From: Pirellulaceae bacterium
GTDB taxonomy: Bacteria; Planctomycetota; Planctomycetia; Pirellulales; Pirellulaceae
Direction: 5' to 3'
Assembly: GCA_022448315.1 (NCBI GenBank)
Contig: JAKVCA010000029.1
Location: 37,010-101,009, forward strand
Length of the DNA: 64,000 bases
Under the pieces are notes generated by a model. That model worked only from the letters and a program-made list of their open reading frames with translations, was not told the DNA's origin and did no database searches. Of this stretch, positions 20,301 through 28,614 are shown one piece after another. Every line of letters begins with the position of its first letter. Within the stretch, counting starts at the first letter, position 1. The position numbers and the translations under genes are program-made.

Positions 20301-20993
20301 AAGGTCAATTCGATCGGTGCGGTCAACCTTGACGCATTGAACGAATTGGAAGAACTGGAGGTGAGATTTGGCAGCCTCGATGCCCAATATCAGGATCTGC
20401 TTCAATCCAAAGAGATGCTTGAGAAGATCATTGACAAGATCAACCTTGACAGTCGGAGGCTTTTCGCAGAGACGTTGGAAGCGATACGGGTGAATTTCCA
20501 GTCCCTGTACCGGAGGTCTTTTGGTGGAGGCAAGGCGGATCTTGTTGTGGAGGAAGGTGTCGATATCCTTGAGTCCGGGATCGATATCGTGGCAACACCT
20601 CCGGGTAAACCTGAGTTCAGCAATTCACTGCTGAGCGGCGGTGAGAAGGCATTGACCGCGGTCAGTCTGTTGATGGCCATCTTCCAGCATCGGCCAAGTC
20701 CATTCTGTGTACTGGACGAAGTGGATGCGCCTTTCGATGAAGCAAACATTAGCCGCTTTATTGAGGTGCTTGGCGGATTCCTTGATTCGACCAAATTCAT
20801 CATCGTCACACACTCCAAAAAAACGATGACCGCGGCCGATACACTCTACGGGATCACGATGCAGGAGTCCGGTATATCACGGCAGGTGTCGGTACGCTTT
20901 GAAGATGTCAGTGAGGATGGTGAGATTTCAAGAGAGGCGGTCGACCGTGAGGTCCGACCCGAAAGTGGTCGGGATGAGACCGACGCAGCCTGA
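17346..20993 (+). CDS. smc: Chromosome segregation protein SMC
   Basis: 1215 residues from ATG 17346, the normal length for bacterial SMC. The N-terminal ATPase lobe starts MLKALELYGFKSFADKT with Walker A GPNGSGKSN (about 30-38), then the Q-loop region KWVLGEQSAKGLRGKDMADVIF. A long coiled coil follows, with the hinge at about 510-660 (GGVVGLVADLVQV, GRVGIIRLGH, DGQIVDVDGTLVLGP), then the returning coiled coil. The C-terminal lobe has signature LLSGGEKALTAVSLLMAIF (about 1095) and Walker B PFCVLDEVDAPFDE (about 1120), ending with the D-loop/His switch region FIIVTHSKKTM. It acts as a homodimeric DNA-loop-extruding condensin with ScpA/ScpB, neither of which is in the window. Confidence 0.98.
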   Translation: MLKALELYGFKSFADKTRFEFPQGITVVVGPNGSGKSNIVDAMKWVLGEQSAKGLRGKDMADVIFKGSGGPSGRKPLNSAEATLVLDNEDGRFELDATEIHVTRRVYRSGEGEYLINGDACRLKDIRNLFRGTGAGTDAYSLIEQGKVDRLLQASPKDRRAIFEEAAGVSRFKAKKVETQRRLARVDQNMLRLSDIVEEVESRLRAVRAQASKAVRYREYTERLQELRTYVGMTDWRRLSERLDTLEGEQAEFTEALGTSTEQVEQVERSLKTLDEQLAELAERAVKDDSILSSFRLGIAEQDSKLQLHRTRAQELSEQVAPLQRQLIQQRVRLGEIQNQLAEQDQKLVDAELIFRESADEVAQLESRLKSASDELSASRQQRESETARLAAMQRELNATESRGEVLRHESRQLNVRLEKLLEKIETWTLDEAEVSEQHREMLAERQRLQDEMEGRNTELAQSRQARDRVGERHESLTQKIAQQQSDYNGLQQRAAVIEELEEKLEGLNSGVKQALRESQRDRQGPFGGVVGLVADLVQVNVQHANIVDTALGDMAQHLVVEDTQLVDELVRGELSLEGRVGIIRLGHFRMAAVHRFDLNGLEGVIGRADQMVQTNPRFEQLATQLLGGTWLVKTLGDALRLRRERAQDVRFITLDGQIVDVDGTLVLGPKAHGLGLVSRRSELRALKREIQELEEGLELLQSQAIDARDELQRRTSEVEQLQNQQAELSRSLNDQQLMCQSADQKLVQVRRDLKEQTEQRDQCQQQLESVRDELALTDRAASEGRDELEQIEASLNEATGQVQTLEKSMESDAKNLTLCKVELAKREQQLSYAEGRAAEGRRDFGEREMAVDDLKDQLGRLKNGLRQADLGQLEATSTLSGLYLQLEQRTRQTKTREIERRGCQSERREASKQVEECRSRQHQLESELHRIELELSQLNLERSTMAERLSDDYGIDISTVDVELSEEEAGEREQIDTEIESLRRKVNSIGAVNLDALNELEELEVRFGSLDAQYQDLLQSKEMLEKIIDKINLDSRRLFAETLEAIRVNFQSLYRRSFGGGKADLVVEEGVDILESGIDIVATPPGKPEFSNSLLSGGEKALTAVSLLMAIFQHRPSPFCVLDEVDAPFDEANISRFIEVLGGFLDSTKFIIVTHSKKTMTAADTLYGITMQESGISRQVSVRFEDVSEDGEISREAVDREVRPESGRDETDAA

Positions 20994-21068
20994 TCGGTTC
21001 ACCCGCTGCGTCATCGTGTACGGGGTTTTCGACTCGTAAAATTCTCCGCGGTTGTGGAGATTCGGAAA

Positions 21069-21464
21069 TCAGCTTTCCGGACCGAGCCAGATGGATGCCA
21101 ATCCAGCACCGAGCCCCACGAGCAGTAAACCTCCTGTCACGTTGGCCAACAACGTGGCAATCGCGAGAGGCCAATCCTCACTGTTGATTCGAATCCAGAT
21201 TTCGGCGCTGAAGCTCGAAAACGTGGTTAGGCCGCCCAGCAGTCCCACGCCAATGGCCAGGCGGATATTCTCGGAGACGTAAGGGGCGCCGAGGCGAATC
21301 ACGAAGCCGAGTAGGAAGCAGCCAATCAGGTTGACGATCAGTGTGCCCCACGGGAAGCGTTCACCCCAGAGATAAACCGTGAGCTGGTTCGCGCAGAGTC
21401 TGAGCATGGCGCCCACCGCGCCGCCGCAGCCGACGAGTATCAGTTGCCAGAGCGTTGGAATCAT
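21069..21464 (-). CDS. crcB: Fluoride efflux channel CrcB/Fluc
   Basis: 131 residues from ATG 21464 (MIPTLWQLILVGCGGAVGAMLR); an in-frame extension to 21515 adds 17 residues unlike the family. Four hydrophobic helices are visible, with the family motifs GGAVGAMLR, WGTLIVNLIGCFLLG (conserved Asn) and GLLGGLTTFSSFSAE (TTF-x-S-F motif). Fluc proteins work as antiparallel dimers forming two F- pores that lower cytosolic fluoride. It is a single gene convergent with smc; no convincing fluoride riboswitch is visible upstream. Confidence 0.95.
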   Translation of the reverse strand: MIPTLWQLILVGCGGAVGAMLRLCANQLTVYLWGERFPWGTLIVNLIGCFLLGFVIRLGAPYVSENIRLAIGVGLLGGLTTFSSFSAEIWIRINSEDWPLAIATLLANVTGGLLLVGLGAGLASIWLGPES

Positions 21465-21638
21465 GTTGATTGGATTCGTATCAAAGTGGCTAAAAAAGTG
21501 GGTTCCTGAAGTCACCCCAATTCAATCGTTGCAAGCGTTAGTGATCGCCAAAAGCCGGCTCGCGGTCCGAGTGTTTCCAAACCGCGCGTGCTTGTCTCGA
21601 AGTACAAGCCACTGACTCGGGCACCTCAACGCAATCAT

Positions 21639-22982
21639 TCAATCGGACGCCTCCAGACAATACAGGGCCTTCAATCCGCGGACAAACAACTGCTTCCCTA
21701 CCAGAGCTGGAGAGGCGTCCACGCGATCGTCAAGACGATTTTCCGAAACCACCTCGAAGGTCCCTCCTGCTTTGATCACGGTCGCTTGGCCATCCCGCCC
21801 AAAAAGATAGATGTAACCGTTGGCGGCGACCGGAGACGCATACATGGCTCGTACATTGGGAAGGCGAGTCGCCTCGAGTATGATTTGCCCATTTTCGGTA
21901 GAAACCGAACTTACAATTCCATTTAAGCTTTTGGTGAAATAAACATGTCCGCGGTAGAGGAGTAACGAGGGAATATACGGCGTGTCTTTGTTCAAGCTCC
22001 ATGCGACTTGGTCCGTATCCGTGATGTCGCCTTTGGAATCCACCTCGATGGCCTGGAGTGCGCTGCCCCGATATCCACTCGCACAAAAGACCGTTCCGCC
22101 TAAATGAACGGGTGACGGCGTGACATTGGAGACCTGCCCCCCGCACTCCCAGATCAGATCGCCCGTGTCCAGGTCATAGGTGCGGATTCGATTGGAAGCG
22201 TTGGTGACAACATATTGAGAGTTACCTTGGCGGATGACCAGAGGCGTTGCCCAGGCACTTGGCTCATCGCGGTCTCGCCGCCAGAGCGTTGTTCCATCCG
22301 TCGTATTGAGAACCTCAATGTAAGATTGGTTTTCGTTGTCTCGGACGATAATCAATTTTTTGCCAGCGATGGTCAGCGAAGCTCCCTCACCGAAACTCAG
22401 CCGGGTTTCAACGTTCCCCAAATCTCTTTCCCAGATAAGCTTGCCGTCCAGGTCATAGCAGTAGTAGCCTTGGGACCCAAAAGGAACGTATAGGTATCTG
22501 CCGTCGGTGGTGGGGGTTCCTGACGCGAAGTTGTTGTCCGGGTGCGTCCCTTGGAATGGGACACAGCGTCGAGCCACTTGGCGCCAAATTTCCTCGCCGG
22601 TTTCGCGATCCAAACAGAGCACGATAAACTCGAAAATACGATTCTCGAATTTGATACCAAATGGGCGATTCGGCTGATCCTCTGGAGTGGGAATCGATTC
22701 ATCAATGTCTTCTGTGGGGCGTGTGGCAAGAACAAAGATGCGATTTTTCCAGACGATTGGCGTGGACGAACCCGGTCCCGGCAGTTCTGTCTTCCACTTC
22801 ACGTTCTTTTTTTCCGACCACTCGGTGGGGGGCGTGGCATGAGGCGCCTCGCCTGTTGCAAGAGGGCCCCGAAACTGGTGCCATTGGTCAGCTGCGGTTT
22901 CCTGAAACGTCTGGGCCCGGGTGCTCGCGTGGGTGAAGAGGGGCAAGGCCAGTAACATGACGCAGTTGAGGAAGCTCTTCAT
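21639..22982 (-). CDS. Secreted PQQ-like beta-propeller repeat protein
   Basis: 447 residues from ATG 22982 (MKSFLNCVMLLALPLFTHASTRAQ is a clear Sec signal peptide); the longer frame to 23123 precedes it with non-signal sequence. After WHQFRGPLATGEAPHATPPTEW come repeated PQQ/BamB-type blades: GKLIWERDLGNVE, NTTDGTTLWRRDRDEP, DLDTGDLIWECGGQVSNVTP, NGYIYLFGRDGQATVIK. The 'QFRGP-G' opening is frequent in planctomycete outer-envelope propellers. Function is unassigned: a scaffold or redox role is inferred; no PQQ-dehydrogenase catalytic motifs are evident. It is divergent from the GNAT gene. Confidence 0.9.
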   Translation of the reverse strand: MKSFLNCVMLLALPLFTHASTRAQTFQETAADQWHQFRGPLATGEAPHATPPTEWSEKKNVKWKTELPGPGSSTPIVWKNRIFVLATRPTEDIDESIPTPEDQPNRPFGIKFENRIFEFIVLCLDRETGEEIWRQVARRCVPFQGTHPDNNFASGTPTTDGRYLYVPFGSQGYYCYDLDGKLIWERDLGNVETRLSFGEGASLTIAGKKLIIVRDNENQSYIEVLNTTDGTTLWRRDRDEPSAWATPLVIRQGNSQYVVTNASNRIRTYDLDTGDLIWECGGQVSNVTPSPVHLGGTVFCASGYRGSALQAIEVDSKGDITDTDQVAWSLNKDTPYIPSLLLYRGHVYFTKSLNGIVSSVSTENGQIILEATRLPNVRAMYASPVAANGYIYLFGRDGQATVIKAGGTFEVVSENRLDDRVDASPALVGKQLFVRGLKALYCLEASD

Positions 22983-23235
22983 TGCAGAAACCCTTTGGAA
23001 ACAGTGGTAGGAACGCCCTGCCCCACCCAACCGGAGAACGGGTGTTTCGCGCGTTGAAAAAAGACTACGGAAACCCGAAACGACGCTCACGGGGACATCG
23101 CCTGATTGTACGGGACCGGTCACCTTCGAACCACCAGCGTTTCCGTTACAATCGACGCGAACGCGGCGGGGATTTTCAGGAATTGTCCCACGAGATTCTG
23201 ATGATCTTCAGCCTTGCAAAAAAATGGAGCCAGCC

Positions 23236-23751
23236 ATGAAACCATCGGAGTGCCGACTTCGCCCCGTGACCAACGATGACGCCGACCTTGTGATCCAATT
23301 GATTGACAACGTTTATCGGGAGTACGGTGAAACAATGCACTTGGAACAGGCGGATCGCGATCTTCAAAACCTCCAGGGCGCTTACATGGAGCGGGGCGGC
23401 AGTTTCGTAGTTCTGGAGCAAGACCACGAAATTGTCGGATGCCATGCGACGCTGCCGGTTGATCCAGCGGCGAAACTCGGGACGCTGCGCCGCCTCTACC
23501 TTGCCCCAAAACTTCGAGGTCAGGGGTGGGGAGACGTCTTGATGAACTGGGCGCTGGACTGGGCCTTACAGGCAGGATGGGACCGCATCGAATTTTGGTC
23601 AGATACTCGCTTCACCAGAGCCCATCAATTTTTTCGGCGGTTTCAATTTGTGAAAACCGGCGTCATTAGAGAGATGCAGGACAGTTACGAACCCTACTCA
23701 GAATACCAATACGTTTGGAGCCGATCCTATGACGAAACCCAACCTCAATAG
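23236..23751 (+). CDS. GNAT family N-acetyltransferase
   Basis: 171 residues from ATG 23236, which has GGAG 7 nt upstream; ATG 23224 would add four residues. The GNAT core is clear: beta-strand FVVLEQDHEIVGCHATLPV, then motif A LRRLYLAPKLRGQGWGDVLMNWALDWA with the acetyl-CoA pyrophosphate loop R-G-Q-G-W-G. The C-terminal part FWSDTRFTRAHQFFRRFQFVKTGV is typical of small-molecule acetyltransferases. The substrate is not deducible. The gene is followed after about 115 nt by the HExxH gene on the same strand. Confidence 0.9.
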   Translation: MKPSECRLRPVTNDDADLVIQLIDNVYREYGETMHLEQADRDLQNLQGAYMERGGSFVVLEQDHEIVGCHATLPVDPAAKLGTLRRLYLAPKLRGQGWGDVLMNWALDWALQAGWDRIEFWSDTRFTRAHQFFRRFQFVKTGVIREMQDSYEPYSEYQYVWSRSYDETQPQ

Positions 23752-23868
23752 GCATGGGAACCGCGGGATAGAATCGCGGAAGGATGCCCGCGAAGAGTGT
23801 GCCTGCAAAAGTTTGCCCGCGAAAGGTTGAGAGTGTAGGAGTTTGCCGAGGAGAGGGTGCAAGGAACG

Positions 23869-24423
23869 ATGAGAGAGATCACTCGGAAATATCAAGACCC
23901 ATTCGATCTCGTATGGCTCAACGCGGCGAGGCAGGCGGGAATTATGGTGGAGCGGTCCACCGAAGTTTTCGCCTCCTGGAACGGAAAAGGGGTCTTGTAC
24001 GTTGGAACTCCCTCCACGCTCGATGCTGACGATTCCCTCGCCCAGCTGATCTTCCACGAGATGTGCCATTTCCTTGTCGAGGGTTCTGAGGCTTGGAACC
24101 GACCTGATTGGGGACTGACCCACGCGGGTGTCATTCACGAATACGCCTGCTTGCGTTTACAGGCGACACTTGCTGGGGAGTATGGCATGCGTGACATTCT
24201 GGCTGCCACAACCGAATTCCGATCCTACTTCGATCGGTTGCCGGAAGATCCGTTATCCGGGGCAGGTAAGGCGGCGGTCATGGCGGAGCGAGGTTATCAA
24301 CGAGCCAAAGAACGGCCCTGGTCAGAGATACTGGCAAACGCCCTCGAACGATCGCAGCAAATCGCTCGTCTCATTCATCCCTTTGCGCCCCCGGACTCAA
24401 TTTGGGCCGACCTTCATGCCTGA
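23869..24423 (+). CDS. Putative zinc metallopeptidase-like protein (HEMCH), unknown family
   Basis: 184 residues from ATG 23869 (AAGGA 5 nt upstream); GTG 23857, with its own purine-rich leader, is an alternative. A single HExxH motif lies at 63-67 in LIFHEMCHFLVEGSEAW, in a hydrophobic helix as in zincins, and a second His-Glu occurs in GVIHEYACLRLQATLAG downstream, a possible third ligand. No signal peptide, so probably cytoplasmic. The central part (LYVGTPSTLDADDSLAQ) and C terminus (ARLIHPFAPPDSIWADLHA) do not match a family I know. Proteolytic activity is inferred only from HExxH. Upstream non-coding DNA holds imperfect GCCCGCGAA-type repeats. Confidence 0.72.
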   Translation: MREITRKYQDPFDLVWLNAARQAGIMVERSTEVFASWNGKGVLYVGTPSTLDADDSLAQLIFHEMCHFLVEGSEAWNRPDWGLTHAGVIHEYACLRLQATLAGEYGMRDILAATTEFRSYFDRLPEDPLSGAGKAAVMAERGYQRAKERPWSEILANALERSQQIARLIHPFAPPDSIWADLHA

Positions 24424-24522
24424 ATCATGCCTGCCCGAAGCAGAGTGTCCAAGGCATGGCCAATGTGGAAAAATGGGTTTCGTTGATGGAACGAACGCGT
24501 GAGAAGCGGTCACAAGAAGAAA

Positions 24523-24551
24523 GCCCGCAGGAAAACGAGTTTCCCGCGGGC
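24523..24551 (-). terminator. Rho-independent terminator of the FKBP gene
   Basis: The stem GCCCGC-A-GGAAA pairs with TTTCC-C-GCGGGC around a 5-nt loop, one A/C mismatch. Read on the minus strand it is followed by TTTCTTCTT and lies 45 nt after the FKBP stop codon. It could also partly terminate the convergent HExxH gene. Confidence 0.75.
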
Positions 24552-24596
24552 GTTGAATTGAGATGTCCCAATACGGGACGACCGGGCAACCCCCCG

Positions 24597-25322
24597 CTAT
24601 TTGTCCCCGGGGGCATCTTTCGAAACGATTTCGAGAAGTTCTACCTCGAAAATCAGAGTTCGATTCGGACCGATGCCCGGAGGGCCCTGAGGACCGTAGG
24701 CGAGATCGCCGGGAACGTATAGTTCCCACTTGCTACCGACCTTCATCAGTTGCAAGGCTTCCACCCAACCTTTGATGACGGCGCCGACCGGAATTTCGAT
24801 GGGCTGCCCCTCTTGGCTCTGGTCAAAGACTTCTCCGTTGATGAAGGTTCCTTTGTAGTTGGCCTTGATGGTATCTTCTGCCGCGGGGCTGGGACCCTCG
24901 CCCGCCTTGATGACTTTGTACTGCAGACCACTTTCGGTCGTTACGACGCCTTCTTTGGCCTTGTTGGCTTTCAGAAATGCGGCGCCTTCCGTCTGGTTCG
25001 CGGTAGCTTGTTCTTCCGATTTTTTCTGGGCCATTGCCAGAGCTTGCTGCTGGAAGGCCTGCATGACTTCCGCGACTTCGGCGTCCGTCATTCCAAGTTC
25101 CTCACCCGCCATTGCCGCGGAGATACCCTTGATCAGTAGGTCAACATTCAGACCCAAGTCTTGACTCTTGATATTATTACCAATGTCAAAACCAATGATG
25201 TAACTGGCTTTTTCGTTCAGTGACTTGGCGTCTGTCGGCGCGGGAACCTGTTCTTCTTGTGCCATGGTAATTTGGCAACACGCAATAGCGACCACGGCGA
25301 AAGCGGTCCATCGAGTCAACAT
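24597..25322 (-). CDS. FKBP-type peptidyl-prolyl cis-trans isomerase (Mip-like), exported
   Basis: 241 residues from ATG 25322. Signal peptide MLTRWTAFAVVAIACCQITMAQ. The N-terminal FKBP dimerisation domain (residues about 35-105: KASYIIGFDIGNNIKSQ, EVMQAFQQQALAMAQKK) is followed by a C-terminal FKBP catalytic domain (about 130-235): VTTESGLQYKVIKAGEGPSPAAEDTIKANYKGTF, VFDQSQ, VIKGWVEALQLMKVGSKWELYVPGDLAYG, TLIFEVELLEI. Aromatic pocket residues Y, F, W are in place. It should catalyse prolyl isomerisation of exported proteins in the periplasm. Monocistronic, with its own terminator. Confidence 0.96.
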   Translation of the reverse strand: MLTRWTAFAVVAIACCQITMAQEEQVPAPTDAKSLNEKASYIIGFDIGNNIKSQDLGLNVDLLIKGISAAMAGEELGMTDAEVAEVMQAFQQQALAMAQKKSEEQATANQTEGAAFLKANKAKEGVVTTESGLQYKVIKAGEGPSPAAEDTIKANYKGTFINGEVFDQSQEGQPIEIPVGAVIKGWVEALQLMKVGSKWELYVPGDLAYGPQGPPGIGPNRTLIFEVELLEIVSKDAPGDK

Positions 25323-25837
25323 GAAACAACTCCTGATTTAAAATGCGGCGTACTCTGAAGCGAGAACGCCGGCGAAGTGAAGTGTTGGTTGAGAGTGCCG
25401 ATACCCCAAGGCGAATTCCGCACGTGTTGGGGCGAAGGAAAGATGGGACTCGGCCAACCTTCGCCTCCCCTTTTCGAGAGGCGCTCAGCTTAAACCGATA
25501 CGGACAGCGACCCGTGTGATCGACTCGGCACGCCCGGGAGTATATCAGGTTTGACCCATTCCAAGGATCGGGCCCCGGCGATTTTCTGGCGGATAGGAAC
25601 AGTTTTTTGACGAAAGAAGAGTCCAAGTTCTCCACTTTCACAAGACCCGCTCGGCCGATTGGGATAAACGGGTAGAACTTTGACTGAGTCAAAAGTGTGG
25701 TCTTGCGGGAAGGTATTTTTGAAGTGTGCCCTGACGACCCGTTTGGTCTTGAATGGTTTCGTCCCGAGTACCGATCTGCAACGCCTCGAGCCGCGATTGT
25801 GGATGCGAGCGTTGCGAAACACACGTTTTGTGAACGA
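25323..25837. other. Intergenic region, 515 nt, with a 15-bp palindrome
   Basis: Between the start of the FKBP gene and the end of the pseudouridine synthase gene (both minus strand). No convincing coding region on either strand. The palindrome TTTGACTGAGTCAAA (25679-25693, 7-bp arms around one base) stands out and may be an operator. Otherwise featureless; it presumably carries the FKBP promoter. Confidence 0.5.
25679..25693. promoter_or_regulatory. 15-bp palindrome TTTGACTGAGTCAAA, candidate operator
   Basis: Perfect 7-1-7 palindrome in the spacer about 360 nt upstream of the FKBP start. Its size and symmetry are those of a dimeric regulator site. No T-tract, so not a terminator. The regulator is unknown. 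Confidence 0.35.
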
Positions 25838-26626
25838 CTAAAGCGTCGTACTGGGTGGAAGAATTGCCTCCTGAAGCGCGTGTTGAACTTCGGGACACCC
25901 TGCATCAATCTGGTCTGCGAGGGGTCGCCAAGCCTCGTAAAGTGGCGCTTCGATCGTCAGTCGCTTGTTCAGTGTTGGGTGATCAAAAGTGAGGGACCTT
26001 GCGTGCAAGGCGATCCATCGCGTCCTAAGGTCAGCCAGTTCTGGTCCAAAAGGGACGGTGGAGTCATACAGATGATCTCCAAGTATCGGCCAACCTCTTG
26101 AGGATGCCTGAACGCGGATTTGGTGAGTCCGGCCTGTCTCCAATCGAATTTTAAGCCAGCTCAAGTCCTGGTTTTGCGTCAGCACTTGGTATTTCAGTCT
26201 TGCCAGTTGAGCATCAGGGTGCTGTTCATTGCAGGTTTCGCTTTTTGCCTGATCTGGCAGTTTCCTCATGAAATCAGTCCAGGTGCCGGAGACGGGATTG
26301 ACCTCGCCCTTGACCACCGCCCAGTAAACCTTTTCGACTGATCGATGTTGAAATTGCCCGGAAATGTGCCGCGTTCCCTCCGGATTGCGGCAGAATACCA
26401 TAGCTCCGCTAACAGGCCGGTCCAGGCGGTGTGGGACACCACAGTAAATTTTTTTCGCTCCCGGGTTTTGCTGGCGAAACCAATGTTTCAGTCGATATTC
26501 CACACTGTCGACGTCAGGGGGACCCTGAGTCAGCAAACCGCCCTGTTTATTTAACACCAGGCTGAGTCCATCATCGTGAAGAATCTCGAGGCCTTGGGGT
26601 TTCGGGAGACTCATGGGAGGGACCAT
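25838..26626 (-). CDS. RluA-family RNA pseudouridine synthase
   Basis: 262 residues from ATG 26626; ATG 26614 is close, and the frame is open to 26752 but the upstream 42 residues lack family resemblance. RluA/RsuA-like catalytic domain: GLSLVLNKQGGLLTQGPP, the catalytic-Asp motif CGVPHRLDRPVSGAMVFCRN (H-R-L-D), VEKVYWAVVKGEV, and SWLKIRLETGRTHQIRVQASSRGWPILGDHLYD. There is no N-terminal S4 domain, as in the short RluA/RluC-like group. It isomerises uridine to pseudouridine in rRNA or tRNA; the exact target cannot be read. Divergent from the secreted HExxH gene. Confidence 0.93.
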   Translation of the reverse strand: MVPPMSLPKPQGLEILHDDGLSLVLNKQGGLLTQGPPDVDSVEYRLKHWFRQQNPGAKKIYCGVPHRLDRPVSGAMVFCRNPEGTRHISGQFQHRSVEKVYWAVVKGEVNPVSGTWTDFMRKLPDQAKSETCNEQHPDAQLARLKYQVLTQNQDLSWLKIRLETGRTHQIRVQASSRGWPILGDHLYDSTVPFGPELADLRTRWIALHARSLTFDHPTLNKRLTIEAPLYEAWRPLADQIDAGCPEVQHALQEAILPPSTTL

Positions 26627-26894
26627 TTTGGAGAGGAAAACTTCGCCGTTGATGCGAAATTTGTAGCGACACTTCAGGTTACATGAATTTGGAGCGGGAG
26701 AAAGCTGGGGGCAATCCAGATAGGTCGGTCCTAGGGCAAGAGAATCGGACAATGGGTCGCGTAGAATTGAAGGAAGCGATTAGAATGGAATAGGTCTGAG
26801 ATCTTGGGCGGCGAGGGATTTTGCGTATCCCCGATGACCTAGGGTTTCGGTCCGCGTACAGACACGAAAACTCCAATGGACAGTTAGCGTTCCC

Positions 26895-28265
26895 ATGTTG
26901 CGATTTGGTCCTTTGATGTGGCTCGTCATCTTGTTCACCGTGCTGCCGACGTCCTTCGTTCGGAGTCAGGAGACACTGGCTCCCCAAGTCGATCCCCGTG
27001 ATCTGGGCCTGGCAATCGCACGTGGCGCTGAGCCGATCTCTGGCGAGGGCCAGAGAATCATGGTGCCGGATGAGTTGGACGAGCCAGTGGTTGGGAAGCT
27101 CTATTTCAAAAGTGGTGATCGACGAGTGGTGCTATTGCCTTCAGGCCGCTTGACCAGTGTTCCGGCAGCCTCGACGACGCCCACCGACAGGCCCTTCGAC
27201 GCATTGGATCCGAAGACGTTGAAGACGCGTCTGGAAGAGAACGAGTTCCCGGGGTTCAAAACCAAGGCCACGCGGCGTTATGTCTACGTCTACAACACGT
27301 CGGAGGAATTTGCGACGGCGACGACCCGTATTCTGGAAACCATGCACCCCAAGTTGATCGCCCTCTGCAAACGTCGGGACTTGAGCGTGGTGGAGCCGGA
27401 AGTGCCACTGGTAGTGGTGATGTTTCGTACGGAGGAGGAATTTCAGAACTATCGGGAAATGCCCGAGGGCGTCGTTGCGTACTACAACGGGATTTCCAAT
27501 TACGTCGTGATGTATGAGAAAAGCAAGCTCGTTGAAGTCGCCCCTATGATTGCGGTGAAGCAAGCCATCTCAACGATCGCGCACGAAGGGGTTCATCAAA
27601 TTCTGCACAACATTGGTGTGCAGCGACGACTCTCTGGTTGGCCACCTTGGGTCAGCGAGGGACTCCCGGAATATTTTTCACCGACAGATGTGGCACGAGG
27701 AATTCGCTGGAAGGGTGCGGGTGAAATCAATGATCTTCGGATGAAAAATCTCGATGAGCGATTTCGCGCAAATCCAGCGGCTTTCGGACGCGGCGACTTT
27801 TTGAAATCCACGGTGATGGCTGAACAATTGAATTCGGATGGGTACGCATCCGCCTGGGCCATCACTTACTTTCTAGCGGAGCACCGTCCGAGACAATTTT
27901 TTGAGTACCTTTCGGAGGTTGAAAAAATTGGTCCCCTCGGGGCATTGTCGACCGACCAACAACTGGAACTTTTTGAGACGCATTTTGGTGAGGACTGGGC
28001 GCGACTTGAGACGGAGCTTTTCAATCGACTCAAAAGATTGCCTTATGTCGACCCTGTTCTGAATCAACCCCACTACGTTGTGCTGATGAAGGCGGGCGGC
28101 AAGCGAGCGACCGTTATCACAAGCAGTCCCGCTTCGATTCCGGAGGCCAGGCAGCAAATGCTCTCATCACTGCCGCCGTCTGAGCGTGCTGTGGCCCAGT
28201 TTCTTGTAAATGTCTACCCGAACCAGGCACTGGCTCGACAAGCGGCTTCTGGCGCTTTGCGATAA
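26895..28265 (+). CDS. Secreted DUF1570-like putative metallopeptidase (HEGVH)
   Basis: 456 residues from ATG 26895 with signal peptide MLRFGPLMWLVILFTVLPTSFVRS. Residues 230-234 are HEGVH, followed 25 residues later by Glu255 in VSEGLPEYF, a gluzincin-type zinc site. Preceding sequence (YVYVYNTSEEFATATTRILETMHPKL, VVVMFRTEEEFQNY, VAYYNGISNYVVMYE) is the beta-rich N-terminal part typical of planctomycete DUF1570 proteins. After the site comes a helical domain (YASAWAITYFLAEHRPRQFFEYL). Expected periplasmic or secreted; substrate unknown. First of three consecutive exported proteins on this strand. Confidence 0.85.
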   Translation: MLRFGPLMWLVILFTVLPTSFVRSQETLAPQVDPRDLGLAIARGAEPISGEGQRIMVPDELDEPVVGKLYFKSGDRRVVLLPSGRLTSVPAASTTPTDRPFDALDPKTLKTRLEENEFPGFKTKATRRYVYVYNTSEEFATATTRILETMHPKLIALCKRRDLSVVEPEVPLVVVMFRTEEEFQNYREMPEGVVAYYNGISNYVVMYEKSKLVEVAPMIAVKQAISTIAHEGVHQILHNIGVQRRLSGWPPWVSEGLPEYFSPTDVARGIRWKGAGEINDLRMKNLDERFRANPAAFGRGDFLKSTVMAEQLNSDGYASAWAITYFLAEHRPRQFFEYLSEVEKIGPLGALSTDQQLELFETHFGEDWARLETELFNRLKRLPYVDPVLNQPHYVVLMKAGGKRATVITSSPASIPEARQQMLSSLPPSERAVAQFLVNVYPNQALARQAASGALR

Positions 28266-28614
28266 GGCAAGCACGCCCATGGATCACCAACCTAATCCTC
28301 GTACGCGGCCTTTTTTGGCGAGTTTAAAACGAGCGCGACGGGTAAGGGAGTCCGTTGGCGGATTTTGGCAGTCTGGGGGAACCTTCGAAATTACGGGTGG
28401 TCGAACCTTTCGCTCCGATGATTGATGGTAAAGTGAGGCGACATTCAAGGGATAAACCGTTGGACACCAACGAGACGGATGTTGTTTGTTGAGCTAAAAT
28501 GCTGGGAGTTGGCCTCACACAATCTTCGCAAATGCTTTTTGAGGGGCAACTCTGCGTCTTCCTGACTCGCCGCTGTTTGTCGAAAGAAAACAAGATTCAG
28601 CCGTTTGGAATTTA
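28266..28614. other. Intergenic region, 349 nt
   Basis: Separates the two HExxH secreted protein genes, same strand. No ORF of protein-like composition, no strong hairpin. A promoter for the downstream gene is expected here but cannot be pinned. Confidence 0.45.

Noticed and set aside
21465..21600. Possible fluoride riboswitch upstream of crcB
   Set aside because: A GGCGATCAC stretch occurs on the minus strand, but the conserved pseudoknot and the paired segments of the crcB motif could not be traced.
23760..23850. Imperfect GCCCGCGAA-type repeats between the GNAT and HExxH genes, considered as CRISPR or REP
   Set aside because: Units vary in length and sequence and there are no spacers; treated as degenerate slippage.
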